Of a DNA stretch of 64,000 bases, positions 1 to 12,800 are shown in pieces. Position 1 is the first letter of the stretch; every line of letters starts with the position of its first letter. The stretch lies in NCBI GenBank assembly GCA_037892935.1, contig JAYXKI010000017.1:124001-188000 (forward strand), in the 5' to 3' direction. The notes under the pieces are model-generated. The model saw only the letters and a program-made list of their open reading frames with translations, was not told where the DNA came from and made no database searches. The translations under genes and the position numbers were made by a program. Source of the DNA: Phlebopus portentosus (Eukaryota > Basidiomycota > Agaricomycetes > Boletales > Boletinellaceae).

Positions 1-3000
1 CTGTTCGCCTTCGATTTCCTTTTCGGATGGTACTATATCGTTTGCGCAGGGTAAGGACGACTGCTTCATTGTTGTCTGGTGCATTGGAAATCGCACTCCC
101 CCTGTTGACAAGCGTCTGACCCTTCTTAAGAGGAAGCCAAGGCTGCGGGAGCACTCCATTAAGGGCCGGATGCCCATAACGACGCCTTCCAGTACTATGC
201 GATGTTACTACGCATGCACAATCTATAACCAAAGCGGTTGGGACTCACTTCAAGACTCCATTATACCAATTGCTCATCGGCGGTTGCGACTGAAACAAAT
301 TGTTAGAAAGAATAACGCTAAGATTCAAAATATGAAGTACTTGCATAATCTGTTCGGTCATCTTCCGGAGCAACATAGAGTGTCTCATCGTTCTGGGCGT
401 ATCTTCTTCGATTCAAATTACTTATCGGATGCTAGTCAGGTAACACAACTTTGCGTAGTAGGATACAATTACCTTTGTGACCAAGTGACGGGATGACCAG
501 CCCGCATCCTGAGCAACTCCGCTGATTCCTCGCCACGTTGCACCTCGAATACGGAGCTCAAGTTGACATACTTGCTCAAAGGTTCAAATACCTTGGCGGT
601 GTAAATGGACCAGGCAAAAGTTCCAAGGATAAGCATTCCCATGAATGAAGAAAGAACGTAGCCCTTCTTTAGCAGGAAAAGGCCAGTCATGAAGATTTGG
701 AAGATGATAATACCCCAAACAAGACGAGCGAACGTGATGGGCCAAGCCTGTCCTTGAGATTCATATGGTTTGTAGAACACTGTACAATTCAAGTAAGACT
801 CTGACAGATGCCATGCACAGCTCTTCTCACCAAATAAAAGCTTGTACTTGTAAACCAAATAACCGATCCCGAAGTAAAGTGCACCGAAGATCAATATGGT
901 GGGTTGTATTATGCTATAAAGCATGGTGACAACGAAAATAAGAATGGCTTGAGGATAAACGACGCCATAGTTGATCATTGGAGGTGCATTGACCTCAGCG
1001 AAATCTATTTCGCGTCAGAACATATACGTTGCGAAGACAGCAAATTGGCCATACCCCTTGGCGTACGAGTTACGAAGAGCCGAAGAATGATTCGCGGAAT
1101 TATGACTCCAAGATTAAGAAGTTGCAGAGGCATTATGCCTAAGCTTTGCAGGATGACATAAGAAAGGAAGAAGTATCTGTCGGACCGTGAGCATTCAACG
1201 GCGAGGCACCGTCATTACATGTGCTGTGCTCTTACCTTGCACGACCTTGATGAAGGGCCTGTGCTATCCTTTCCGGAACCTTGGCCGGCGACTCTGCGAG
1301 CTCTCGTATCAACTGCCAATACGTAGAAGCGAGAAGGAAGATGAACACGACATTGACGAGTAGGAAAAGAAAGTATTTCTTCATGAGAGAATATTCGATC
1401 CAGCTTCTGGCTTGATACCCCTGGAAGTATGTAAGAGCTAATCGAAATAAGGGAATCGGATACGTCAGCTAATCTATGCGAGAAGACGATCTACCAGGTC
1501 GTACCTTCGAAAAGAAAGGGTAGTAACGCGTTAAATGAAATCATCGCGACAGATGGCAGGACGTTTTGCACGATGGCGCGAAGCTGATCATTCGCATCTA
1601 TCCAACGTCCAAGCCACGGCATGGTTTTCTTGATTTCCTCGTAGCTCAGCAGACTCGCGAGTGCAGTGATGGGGAAGATCCAGAAGAAGAAAATGAGAAG
1701 CATGATTCCTAAGACAATCAGCTCTCGCGCACGTCTTACGTTCCTTGTATGGCCCATGTTATCCCAGACAATGTCGCGAGGCTCCGGAGCAAGGACCGTT
1801 GTACATTGCAATGGTTGTGGAGCGTGCGCAACTTGAGAGGCAATTTGCTATTGGCGAAATCACGTCAAAAGCGAAAATTTGCGATTATGAAAGCAAGGCA
1901 CTAACAGCACTAGACATCCTCTCGAATGTCACAAAGGCCGTATGGGAAGCCTTGAATTTCCCAGTCTTCCTTCGTTGTTTGACGGCCTCATCTGCCTCTT
2001 TGAAGCGCTCGTCCAGAAACTCCAACGCGTCCACCTTTGACTTGAACCAGCTTGGCCTGATAGAGGGCCTTTTGCGATGAGGCACGACTGATGGTGCGGT
2101 TCTATTTGAAGGAGCTCGGCCTTCCTCAATATCGATCAAAGGAGGAACAGCACTGTTTGAAGGATCAAAGACGTCCACGATACTTGGGTTCCCCAGATAG
2201 GCCGTCCAAGCCTTCTCCAACTTCAGTAAAGCTTCTGTTCTGATATCAATCAGCTTCCTGAGAGTCAAGACCTCTCTGCACAGGCTGACGCTCTCGACAG
2301 TCAAATCCATATTCTCGAAATAGACCGCCAAAGCGCGTTCTCCACGTAGATGAGGCGGGAGGTCTGTGACCATCACCGTCCGCGCCGCGATGGAATGGAC
2401 GAGCTCGAGTGAAAAGAGCTGCCGCGCTCGAATAAACCGTGCATAATTCTTGTGAATGAACCGAAGAGCAAGGAAAGTGAAAATATACGCGAAGAGGAGA
2501 TGAAGCGAAAGGTACGAGTTAGCGTCGTTCAACAGATCCATCCAATCTCTTCCTGGAGTCTGAGAGGGTTTCTTCGGCGCATCGTCGAGTATCGTATACC
2601 AATCAGGATCATCATCCTCGTCAGTGGGCATTCCGATATTATTCTGGTCCAAACATGAGATGTCAATCAACACGATTGAAGGGTTAATAATTACCTTGAA
2701 ATTTATGGGCATAATTATTGCGACTGCGAGCAGAGACATGACCGTGAAAAGATAAAAGGACATTTTGAAGAAGTTCAAAAGCTGCATATAATCAGCGTGA
2801 TGAACGGCCAAAACTCGAACGAGCGAAACTCACGACAGCTGCGTCTAAACCGACAATTTGTAGAATGGTTATTTCTGAAGTTTTGATTGTTGGCATGATC
2901 CAGCCAAAGAATGCGAAATGAGCATGAGCTTCATGAGGCGAGAAACCTTGAATTGCATCATCATTATTAGACATAAACAAGGCTTTGAGGAACGATGACC

Positions 3001-3228
3001 AACCTTTAAGCTTCGTTCTTGGTGCGAATAGCAGAGGCCATCGAGTTCTGGAGTATGAGAAGACCAGGAATGATACTAGTCCGATGGTCAACGATAGTGT
3101 CAACTGCGTCGTAAACCATGGTCCCTCAAAAGTGCCTGCGCGCCACGGCTGCTGAGAAACGATAAATACAGAAAGTGAGAAGGGTGCATACGAGTTGGAG
3201 GTGAAGTTGGAGGGGCAGGGCTTTCGGG
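1..3228 (-). CDS. CSC1/RSN1-type (DUF221) osmosensitive cation channel-like membrane protein, 3' end off the window
   Basis: Ten exons can be joined: 3228-2834, 2781-1906, 1847-1505, 1437-1236, 1176-1055, 1004-831, 779-473, 420-345, 289-249 and 194-<1. All intermediate phases close. The translation has the family order: an N-terminal late-exocyst membrane part (FTTQLTLSLTIGL, LQIVGLDAAV), a cytosolic PHM7-like loop (TAFVTFERMSSA, APEPRDIVWDN), then the multi-helix 7TM core (DFAEVNAPPMINYGVVYPQ, FYKPYESQGQAWPITF) and a C-terminal tail with RRYAQNDETLYVAPEDDRTDY. Known members are plasma-membrane or ER cation channels gated by osmotic or mechanical stress. Function here is by homology only. The exon ending at 345 is followed by a GC-AG intron. 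The N-terminal start is unresolved: the first exon I trust begins near 3228, and a start upstream may lie close to, or beyond, the retrotransposon inserted at 3380. Confidence 0.88.
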
Positions 3229-3379
3229 CTTGTCATAATCTAACGAGAAACTGTATTCGTCAATCATCCTGAGTCCGAGTCGAATGTATTGCTGGGATAT
3301 GTTAGTAGCATGTTAAGCAGGTGTGGTCGGTGTGACGCGACGTGACCGGGACGTCGGACGGATGAAGGAGATCCGAGCG
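3229..3379. promoter_or_regulatory. 5' region of the CSC1-like gene, now cut off from its former neighbour
   Basis: This 151-bp stretch lies between the first confident CSC1-like exon and the retrotransposon. Before the insertion it continued directly into 13412-13538, upstream of the divergent E2 gene, so the two genes shared a short intergenic region. On the minus strand it holds TACTAAC followed by CCCAG near 3310-3290, a good branch point and 3' splice site. That suggests an upstream exon and an intron in the CSC1-like gene, which I could not place. Confidence 0.45.
3375..3379. other. Target site duplication of element D, left copy (GAGCG)
   Basis: GAGCG directly precedes the left LTR and is repeated exactly at 13407-13411 after the right LTR. 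A 5-bp duplication is normal for Ty3/gypsy integrase. Confidence 0.95.
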
Positions 3380-3690
3380 TGTGACGAAGTAACCGTCACC
3401 ATGCTTTCCTCCATAGGGTTCCGCAGCGTAACGCAGACGTTACGCGCGGAACCATATGACTAAGTATCTTACCAATAGCTTATGTGAGCGCGACCCTATG
3501 CATTTAGTTAGCTTTAGTTTTCACGTTTCCCCCATGTGTAGTTTAGTTTATATAGCTGGTAGATAGCAAATGTAAGAGGGATTCTTCCCTCTCGACTATC
3601 ACTCTAATACTACGGTTAATCCAGTCAGTAACGGTGTGATCTGAGTGCCAGAGGAATCTCTCGTGTGACCGAATCTTACCATTCGTCACA
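3380..3690 (+). repeat. Element D 5' LTR (311 bp)
   Basis: Begins TGTGACGA and ends TCGTCACA, an 8-bp perfect terminal inverted repeat. Identical to 13096-13406. Confidence 0.97.
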
Positions 3691-3884
3691 TATTTTTGAC
3701 TGTTCAACCGAACTGCTTCGTATTTGATCGCTATCTTGGTAGTCGACGTTGTCGAGGAGCCTACAGGTCTGATCAACCTACTGGTACCCGCAATAGTTGA
3801 CTTATTATCTAGAAAAACACAAAAATAGCTGAGTTTCACTGATTTTCATTTGTTCTGTGTTGTTTTTGAGTGCTCACCGTATCT

Positions 3885-6800
3885 ATGGATCCACCAAAGA
3901 ATATTATAACGTTGCGCAACAAGGAAGGACGTGTTCGGGAAGTCAATAGAGACATACCGATTGTAAAACGTCAATACCGGGGTAGACGGCTGTCTGTGGG
4001 GGTTGTTGAAGAACAACTCTCCCCGAATTCGATTCGTACTGAACAAACGAAGAGAAAAGAGTCAGAAGAAGATACTCTGACTGGTGGGGACGCTCACCGA
4101 GATACCGCAGCGGTAGTTCCGCCTGCGAAGGGGCGCATCAGGGATGCAGCTCAAATTTTCCGCGAGAGAGTCGAAAGACCTCGCGAAGAACCGCGTGCCA
4201 ATCCCGCGAATGTTACCAAAGAAGTACAAGGTACTCACCGGATTGACGTTGATGATAATCCGTCTATATCCAACTGGAAACCGGCGGGGTACTACCCTTC
4301 GACCGGTCCAGCTACTGTAATTACATCAGAACCAGTAAAATCAGAAAGAAATTTGGGAACACGCACCAGAACTGGGGAACAGACCCCCATGAGTCAGTAT
4401 AGCACAGTACCAAGTAATGTACTGAGCCATACCACAGCTGATAACGAAGGTTTTATCCCAGTAAGCAGGAATAGACGAAATTCCGAAGGTAAACGTACCA
4501 GTAAGGAATTATCGACGCAAGAACTCGAATCAGCTGCGCAGAAAGTGCAACGCATGTTCACTGACATGAGGCTCGAATTTGGACTAGACGAATCCAATAG
4601 ATTCGTGGTTGCGCCACGAGGCGAATCAAATATTCCTCTTAAGGAGGCAGTAAAGAAACTCAATGAAGAGTTGAATAATCCACCTCGGGAAGGGAGCCGC
4701 AAGTCCGACAAAGTCGAGGAAGAGAACGAAGATGATCAGTTCTCGGTTTTCTCGACTCAGACCGACTCGAAAAGTAAGGCCGAGCGTAAAGCGGACAGGA
4801 GGGCCCAGAAAGAAGAGAAGCGGTTTCAACGTCGTGCAGAGGAGATACGAGAGTGGGCTTCCGCTAGCGCAGTAGGGTTGCCCATCTCCAGCGGATCTCT
4901 TCGAGTATCAGGATATGACCAGGAATCTATGAGTCAGGACACGAAGACACCAGCAAAATTTAAGGGTAAATTACCAGACCCTGATAATTACGGAAACGTG
5001 GGACTGGCCTTCACGTCTATCTCCGATATAGATCAGCAGATGGAGTACCTTCAGGCAATCAAGTTCAGACGTATGCAAGAACAAGAAGAGGAGAGAATGC
5101 GTGCCAAAGAGGCACGCACGCAGACCTTTCGCTCAGGATACGCCGGACCGTCTACCTGGGATGCCTCATCTCCTGACCAGCTAATTGAAAAGGAAAAGAA
5201 AGAAAAACAGAGAACTCATCGTCGGTACAAGTCCAAATCCAGATCGCCTAGTAAGGAGCACAATAGGGAATTCGACCGAAAGAAGGAGAAGAACATCAAG
5301 CGAGATCCAAGTGAACACGGGGACAGACACGAGTATAGCACGCGTCAATTCCACAGAGGACCCCCAGAAAGTCCGGATCACAGTTCCGATGAGAGCTCGG
5401 ATGACAAGAGACGAGGCAAGGCACCCAAAGACTCGGACACAGGCAACGAAAGCAAACTATCAGATGAATTATCTGATAGTGAGCTTGATGGACCCAGACA
5501 GTCGGTACGAAAAATAGCCATTCTTGCTGGAAGACACAAGTCCCGAGTACAAGAGACCAAGAAAGCCAAGAATAGGGAAAAGCGAGACAAAAGACATGAG
5601 AAAGAGAAGAAAGAACGACATACAGGTCGTTTCGCGTCAATCAAGCCTTCTGAGAATTTAGGTCATCAGAGTTTTCTCAAACAAGCAATTCGTCGATCGT
5701 CTCGTAAACCTACCAGCCCATCTTCAAGTAATCCAAGTAGTTCGTCTAGCTCTTCATCAGATGATTCTGATTATTCGAGTGATGATACGTTAATGGAACC
5801 CTCAAGTATTAATTCGAGTGATTCGGAACATACCAAATCCAAGAAGAAACGAGCTAAACGTAGATGGAAGAAGAACATGTTACTCCTCAAAATTCAATCT
5901 CAAGGAGTAAAAGCGATTCCACCTACCCCGTACGATGGAGAAGCCAACTTGACCAAATTTAATAAGTTTGTGGTCGAAACAAACTTGTATATGCGCCAAA
6001 CAGGGTTAGAAAGACTTCCAAGACAACAAGTAGGTGTCTTACCTAGTTTCTTGAAAGGTAAAGCAATGGAGTTTTATCGCCAGAAAGTAGGTATTGAAGA
6101 CCAAAAATGGACTTTGTCGAAGTTCTACACCGAGTTAATGAATTACTGCTTTCCAACAAATTATTCTGAGGACTTACGAAGACAATTCCAGCATATGAGA
6201 CAAGGACGCAAAGATATACAAAAATATTTGTATGAAATGGAAGTCATGGCCGAAAACCTGGGAGATATTTCAACTAGGGAATTGATTCGCAGAGTATGGG
6301 AAGGCTTACATCCCGAATATCAAAGACAATTGCGTCTAGATAACTTGAGTCCCGATACTGTGTCTTACGAAGATCTGCATGATCGACTGGACAGCATAGA
6401 ACGAGCTAACGAAGCAATTGGTGTAAAATGGCACGAGGGAATTTATACCAAAAATTATAGTCAGCAAAATTTACGTTCTGAACGTCCAGAAGAACGTAAA
6501 CACTCCCCAAATGTCAAAGGCAAGCAGCCATGGAAGAACAGACGTCGATTTGAGGAAAGCGAACGATCACGTGCAAAACCGTCTCATCGGAATGTTAGTG
6601 CTAACAGCACAAACATTCGCCCTAATAATGCAAAGAATAAGGACAGAGACGAGAGAAATAAGAAGAAAGGCGCACCTAAGAAAGATAGACGTCCAAAGAC
6701 CGAGAATCCATATGTAAAGAAATGGAGTAAGGAGAAACTGGATGAAATGCGAGCTAAAAATCAATGTTTCATATGCGAGCAAGTTGGACACATGGCGAAA

Positions 6801-9800
6801 GATTGCCCAACTAAGAGTACTGTCAAAATGGAAACGACGCTACCTAGCACCTCCAACGCAGTAACTGTCAATTACGCAGCGTTGGACAAGCTTCGTTCGA
6901 TGAATCGAGACGAACAGTACCTAGACCTGGAAGTGGTTACACAAGGAGCTTCATCATCAGCTGGACAACATACAATCAATGCCTCAATGATATATGTTGA
7001 CGAGACCGAATACGACGAACCTGATGATGAGTTGGAGAGCGATCCGATGAGTTACGAACTCATACGAGACATGTTCCGCTTGTCTCGAACGGATCTACTA
7101 AACACCAACCATTTTGTAACCTATCAGTCAAATGCATCAGAACGCGAATTGAATGTCAAACCATTGAAACATCACACAGGGAAATTCACCAAACCAAGAA
7201 TGATACGTTGCAATGGAAAGAAACCATGGGAATATAAGGATGCGTTCAGTTATGGTGCGATTGAATGCTTGAAAAATGGGATACCTTACCCATTTGACCG
7301 AAAATGCGTCAAGAAATGGAAACACCAGTATGGCATTTCGAAACGGTTCCAGGTTACCAGAGTAAATGACGAATATTTCTGTGTCGAAGATTGGTGGGAC
7401 AGAGATGAATTCATGTTACCAGTCGAATTGGCGTACATGCCTGAATTCGACATAAGAACATGGTATGCTTTAGGAAGAGAAGCAAGATACTCACCAGATG
7501 TTGTGAATACGAATGGGGTAAGGGAAGAAATCGAAGATATCTTCAACCCTAGACTGTTCGATCACCTAGACGAACCTGGAATTGAGCAATATTTTGAACC
7601 ACGACTATTCGATTTGGACGTACCATGGAATAATCAACAAGTTATAAACTTGTTGCGAGGTTACTCAGAGCAGGAATGTGAATTCTTAGTGTATTGTGCA
7701 CTAGCTTACCTAGTACATGGCATATTGGAGCGAGCAAACGAAAATACTGTGACAAAGATTAAGTATGAATATATTGTCAGGAGCTACTCCGTGAACGCTG
7801 TACAGACTAAGAAAAACGTACATTCTGTACCTATGCTCGAACGAACATCTGCTTACGCAAAAGACTTCAAGAGAAGTATCCCGAGTCCCATAGTCGTGAT
7901 TGTACATCTTGAGGGACAGCCTGCAAGAGCTTTGGTCGACTCAGGATCACTTGCAGACTTTGTATCATCGAAATTTGCTGATCAGATTGGTCTAAGACGA
8001 ATTCCACTAGCAAAACCGTTAGCAGTGCAATTGGCAGCCCAAGGATCGAGAACGAAAGTGAATTACTGTGCCTTGGCAGAACTCAAGTTTGGGAGTGTGA
8101 AATGTAAGAGACATTTCGACATAATGAATTTGGACAATTATGATATCATCCTAGGGACACCATTTTTGTACCAACACAAAGTTTCGATTGGTTTCAACCA
8201 ACCAAGAATCTGGATCGAAAGCTCAGATCCATTACCATTGGAAGGTGAACAAATCACAAACCTTTCTTCGATGGTAATTGACACTTACGAACGCGAACTT
8301 GAGAAATGCCGGCTGGAAATTAAGGAATACGCACGAGATCTATTCAAAGATGCTTCGCAAACTTCCTTACCACCACTTCGAGCAATAAATCATTCTATTC
8401 CATTGATAGACGAGACTAAGAAATATAAATTTCGTCGTTCGACATGTCCAGATCCCTTGAGAGAACAATGGAAAGAAAAACGTAAGGACTACATTCAAAG
8501 TGGAAGATGGAAAGTAGTTACCGGTTCAAACGCAATGCCAATGTTATTGCTGCAAAAACCTCGTAAGAATAAAGACGAACCGATTCGATTGAGAACGGTT
8601 GTAGACTTACGAGATCGGAACGCGAATACTCGAAAATTATCTTCACCATTGCCCGACATTGAATCTGTACTTCGCAGAGTCGCATCCAAGAAATACAGAT
8701 CATTAATAGATGGAAAAGATGCTTACGAGCAAATTCGAGTTGTCCCAGAACATGTATCGAGAACTATATTCAATACACCTGACGGCACAATGGTTAGTCA
8801 AGTAATGCAATTGGGAGATTGTAATAGTGGAGCGACGTACCAAGCTCTAATGAATCATATCTTTCAACCATACCTGGGAGATTGGATGGATATCTATCTT
8901 GATGACCTGGTGATATATTCTGATACGGTCGAAGATCACATTCGACATCTGAAAATTGTTATCGACATTTTGCGCAAAGAACAGTTTTACCTTAGCGAAC
9001 ACAAAATGCAACTGTTCCAATCAGAATTACGCATATTAGGACATATAGTCGACGATAATGGTATCAGAATGGACCCACATAAAATAGATTCGATTCAGAA
9101 ATGGAAGGTACCGAGCAGCAAAGATTCGTTGAAACGATTCTTAGGAGCAGTAGGATATTTAGCACCGAACATTCCACAACTAAGAATACCAATGGGAGTA
9201 CTTACCAATATTTCGGGTGAAACTGCTCGATTTCGATGGTCATTTACTGAACAACGAGCGTTTGACCAAATTGTAAAACTGGTACATGATTTTCAGAATC
9301 ATCACCGCGTAGTTTTGCAGTATGGAAAGAACGCACCTCCAATCAATGTAACTACAGACGCGTCTCACACTGGAATTGGAGGAATAATCAGCCAAGGAGA
9401 AGACTGGCAAAATGCAAAGGTCGCTGCATTTTATTCCGCTAAGTTGAATTCTGCACAGCAGAACTATCCTGTACATGACAAGGAATTGTTAGCAGGAGTC
9501 GAGACTATGCTCAGACACAAAAACTTACTTCAAGGAGCACATTTCCGATGGTTTACAGATCATAAACCACTGCAACACTTATTCGAACAGCCGAATCTAA
9601 GTGGCAGACAAGCTAGATGGATAGAGAAATTGTCGGATTTCGACTTCGAAGTAATCTATGTTGCAGGAACTGAAAATATCTTAGCAGATGCATTATCACG
9701 CATATATGCAGAAGACTTACCTGGTACAGTTCGAACTAGACCAGAATACACAAACCAGATCGATGAGGACGACATACCAATATTAAGTCGCTTGGAAAAC

Positions 9801-12800
9801 AAAGGTGCAAGCCCAATACTAGTCAATCCAACGCATATACTTCATATGTATTCTATTCCAATCCATGAGAACATGGATCGACTTTCAAACATAGCTATGA
9901 ACGTACCTAAACGACTCCGAATTACCTTCAAAAGAGGAGAACAGCAAGATAATTTGTCTAATATTCAGGAGGGCGGAATGCAAAGACCACGAATTAAAAA
10001 AGTGACTTTGAGAATCCGAAACCGCGACACACCTAGCAACAACGGTCTCGATGATCGACAAAACGATCTGCGTGAGAAAGACGCGACTCAGCAAAAAGAT
10101 CGACTCACTGATCTATCCTCTGAGCCAATCACTGGAAATAGCAAGACGATCCAAGATCGTCCTCATGCGCCAATCCCATCTGAACCTTCGCAAGTCGCGA
10201 CTTCCGAATCAACGCATACAGGCAAGGAAATGGATACCATTGATCCACAATTTCCTACAATACAGTCAGATACTCAAAATTTACAACAATCAATAGAACC
10301 AACACTCACCGATGTGATTGCACAAGCACAACCGCAAATCCAGTTTCCTAACTGTTTGAAAAATCGATTTCATGAAGATCAGTTTTTCAAACTGATCATG
10401 GAGAATCCTGCCCACTACAAAAATTTTCACGTCGAAAATGGATTGATATTTCGACGGGAGGGCGAGAGGTATCTGCTATGTATACCCAAAATTCTGATTA
10501 ACAACAGGAGTGCACGAGAAATTGTAATTGAGCACGCACATTCAATTCTAGCACACTTGGGAGCACGGAAAACATTGCAATATCTGAGAGACCAAGTCTG
10601 GTGGAAAGAAATGGTATCAGATATTAGCTCATATTGTGATTCATGTCATACCTGTAAGATTTCGAAGCCGAATCACCAAAGACCATATGGATTGTTGAAT
10701 CCATTGAATGCACCAACGCGACCCTGGCAAACTATTGGTATGGATTTTGTAGGACCGTTTCCCGAGTCCAAGAATCGACTTAGTTCGTTTGATATGATAT
10801 GCACGATTGTATGTTTACTCACCGGAATGGTTCATTTGCTACCTTGTAAGCAAACGTACAGAGCCAAAGAGTTTGCTGAGTTAATATTCGAAAATGTATA
10901 CAAATTGCATGGCTTACCTGAATCGATTGTGAGCGATCGAGGATCACTATTCACAAGCACGCTGTGGAAACACTTGAATAAATTGCTTAATGTCAAATTG
11001 AGGCTATCAAGTGCTTACCATCCACAAACCGATGGAGCTACAGAGCGAATGAATAAAACGATTGCTCAAATGCTGAGACAATGTGTTTCACCGAACCAGA
11101 AAGATTGGGTGATGAAATTACCTATGATTGAGTTTGCAGTCAATTCTGCAAGATCAGAAACAACTGGTTACGCACCTTTCTTCCTGAACTATGGAAGAAT
11201 GCCTCGTTCCATGATATGGAATGATCCGAGCCAAGACGAGTACCCGGGGGTAAGAACTTTTGCATTGAAGCTGAAAGAAGCAATCATGTCAGCACACGAC
11301 TCCATCTTACAAGCTAGGGTAAAACAAACGAGGCAAGCTAATAGACATCGGCGGATGTCACCATTCGAAATCGGAGATTTGGTATATCTGTCAACAAAGA
11401 ACATGAACTTACCAAAGCAACGTGCACGAAAATTAGTACCTAAGTTCATAGGGCCCTACAAGATACTTAGGGTCGCTGGAAACGATTCATATGAGATCGA
11501 CTTACCTAGAAGTTTGAAAAATCGAGGCATACACCCCATTTTCCATGCATCTTTGTTAAGAATACATATGCCGAACGATGATAGATTGTTTCCTGGAAGG
11601 GATATCAGCCAAGTAACTAATTTGGAGGACGGTACTAACGAATGGGTTGTCGAATCGATAGATACCCATTATGGGAAAGGTACGGATTCATTGTTCAAGG
11701 TCGTATGGAAAGCCGGAGACCACACATGGCTTCCATACGAGAAAGTAAAGCATCTCGAGGCACTTAATACGTACCTCGAGGTCCTGGGTGTCGATTCTAT
11801 AGAGAACCTGCCTATGGGGAATGATGAGCCGGATACAGATGATCCACAGATAACTGTACATACCGTTTGGGTAGAGCACGAGGCAATTTTAGCCTCTCTG
11901 CATGTAAACAACGTGTACCAACTAAAGGACTCACATAAGAAGCACTGGAAGAAGTTCAGAAGAATATCCAAAACGCTTACTATGAATTCTGACAGCCTCC
12001 CAGTCAACTTCTTTGCCCCGAACTCGAATGTTCCGAATGCACCTCCCGAAAGATTCACTGAGCCGGATACTGGCCCAATCACCCAGTCCTGGGCCACGTT
12101 TGACACGGCCACGTCCACGTCGTATGTATTCCTAGCCGCCGAATTGAGGAAGGTCTTCGAATTCCATCGATACATCGAGACGAACTCGATCCCGCCTGGT
12201 GTTAATCAACCAGAGCGTTATTTGATTATACGCAGGTTGTATAATGGACACGTACCGGATTTCTATGCGTTGGCAGCCTTGCCCCCGTTTGCAGACCCGA
12301 GGCACCTCGCTGAAGCGATCCAGAACCATTTCGACTATTCGAGACGCAAGAATCTTGCCTCGAATCAAGGTATACAGTTGATACTCTACTCCAGAACAAG
12401 TTTAGTTTTGTCACTGAATAACTCGCCGACAGGTTCGAAAGTCCGTGAGGCTCGTTTCCGAGAAGGTAGTGCCCCGTATAGTCGTCGAAACCGGGCAGCC
12501 CAGCGTAAACTCACCCCGGGAATCGAAAAGCGGCCCGACGAACCAAAAGTGGGGGATGATACCACACTTTCGTTGATTCGTCCTGCCGTTCTTCCCAACC
12601 TCGCGAGCTCGTCCAAGTTTGATGGGCCGAGTCAACCCTCCGTACGAGTCCCGAACACACTCACCCACTCGCAGTCCGCAGCACAGGTTGTTGATACTAC
12701 GCCAAGTACTTCGATGACCTTCATGACCTCGAAGTCCGCCAATTTGCCAACGACCGGCACGTCGTTTTCCAATGTCCCTGCGCGTAGTTCTACTCCGATA

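Noticed and set aside
3191..3267. Start of the CSC1-like protein at the ATG at 3267 (MIDEYSFSLDYDK)
   Set aside because: The frame from this ATG cannot be joined to the conserved N-terminal part: the GTATGC donor at 3191 gives the wrong phase, and reading on leads to a stop.
3691..3720. tRNA primer binding site after the 5' LTR of element D
   Set aside because: No TGG start or tRNA 3'-end match is seen; I leave the priming mode open.
4394..5644. Minus-strand open frames inside element D gag
   Set aside because: They overlap a 2,985-codon gag-pol frame with known domains; the strong codon bias of gag gives antisense frames by chance.
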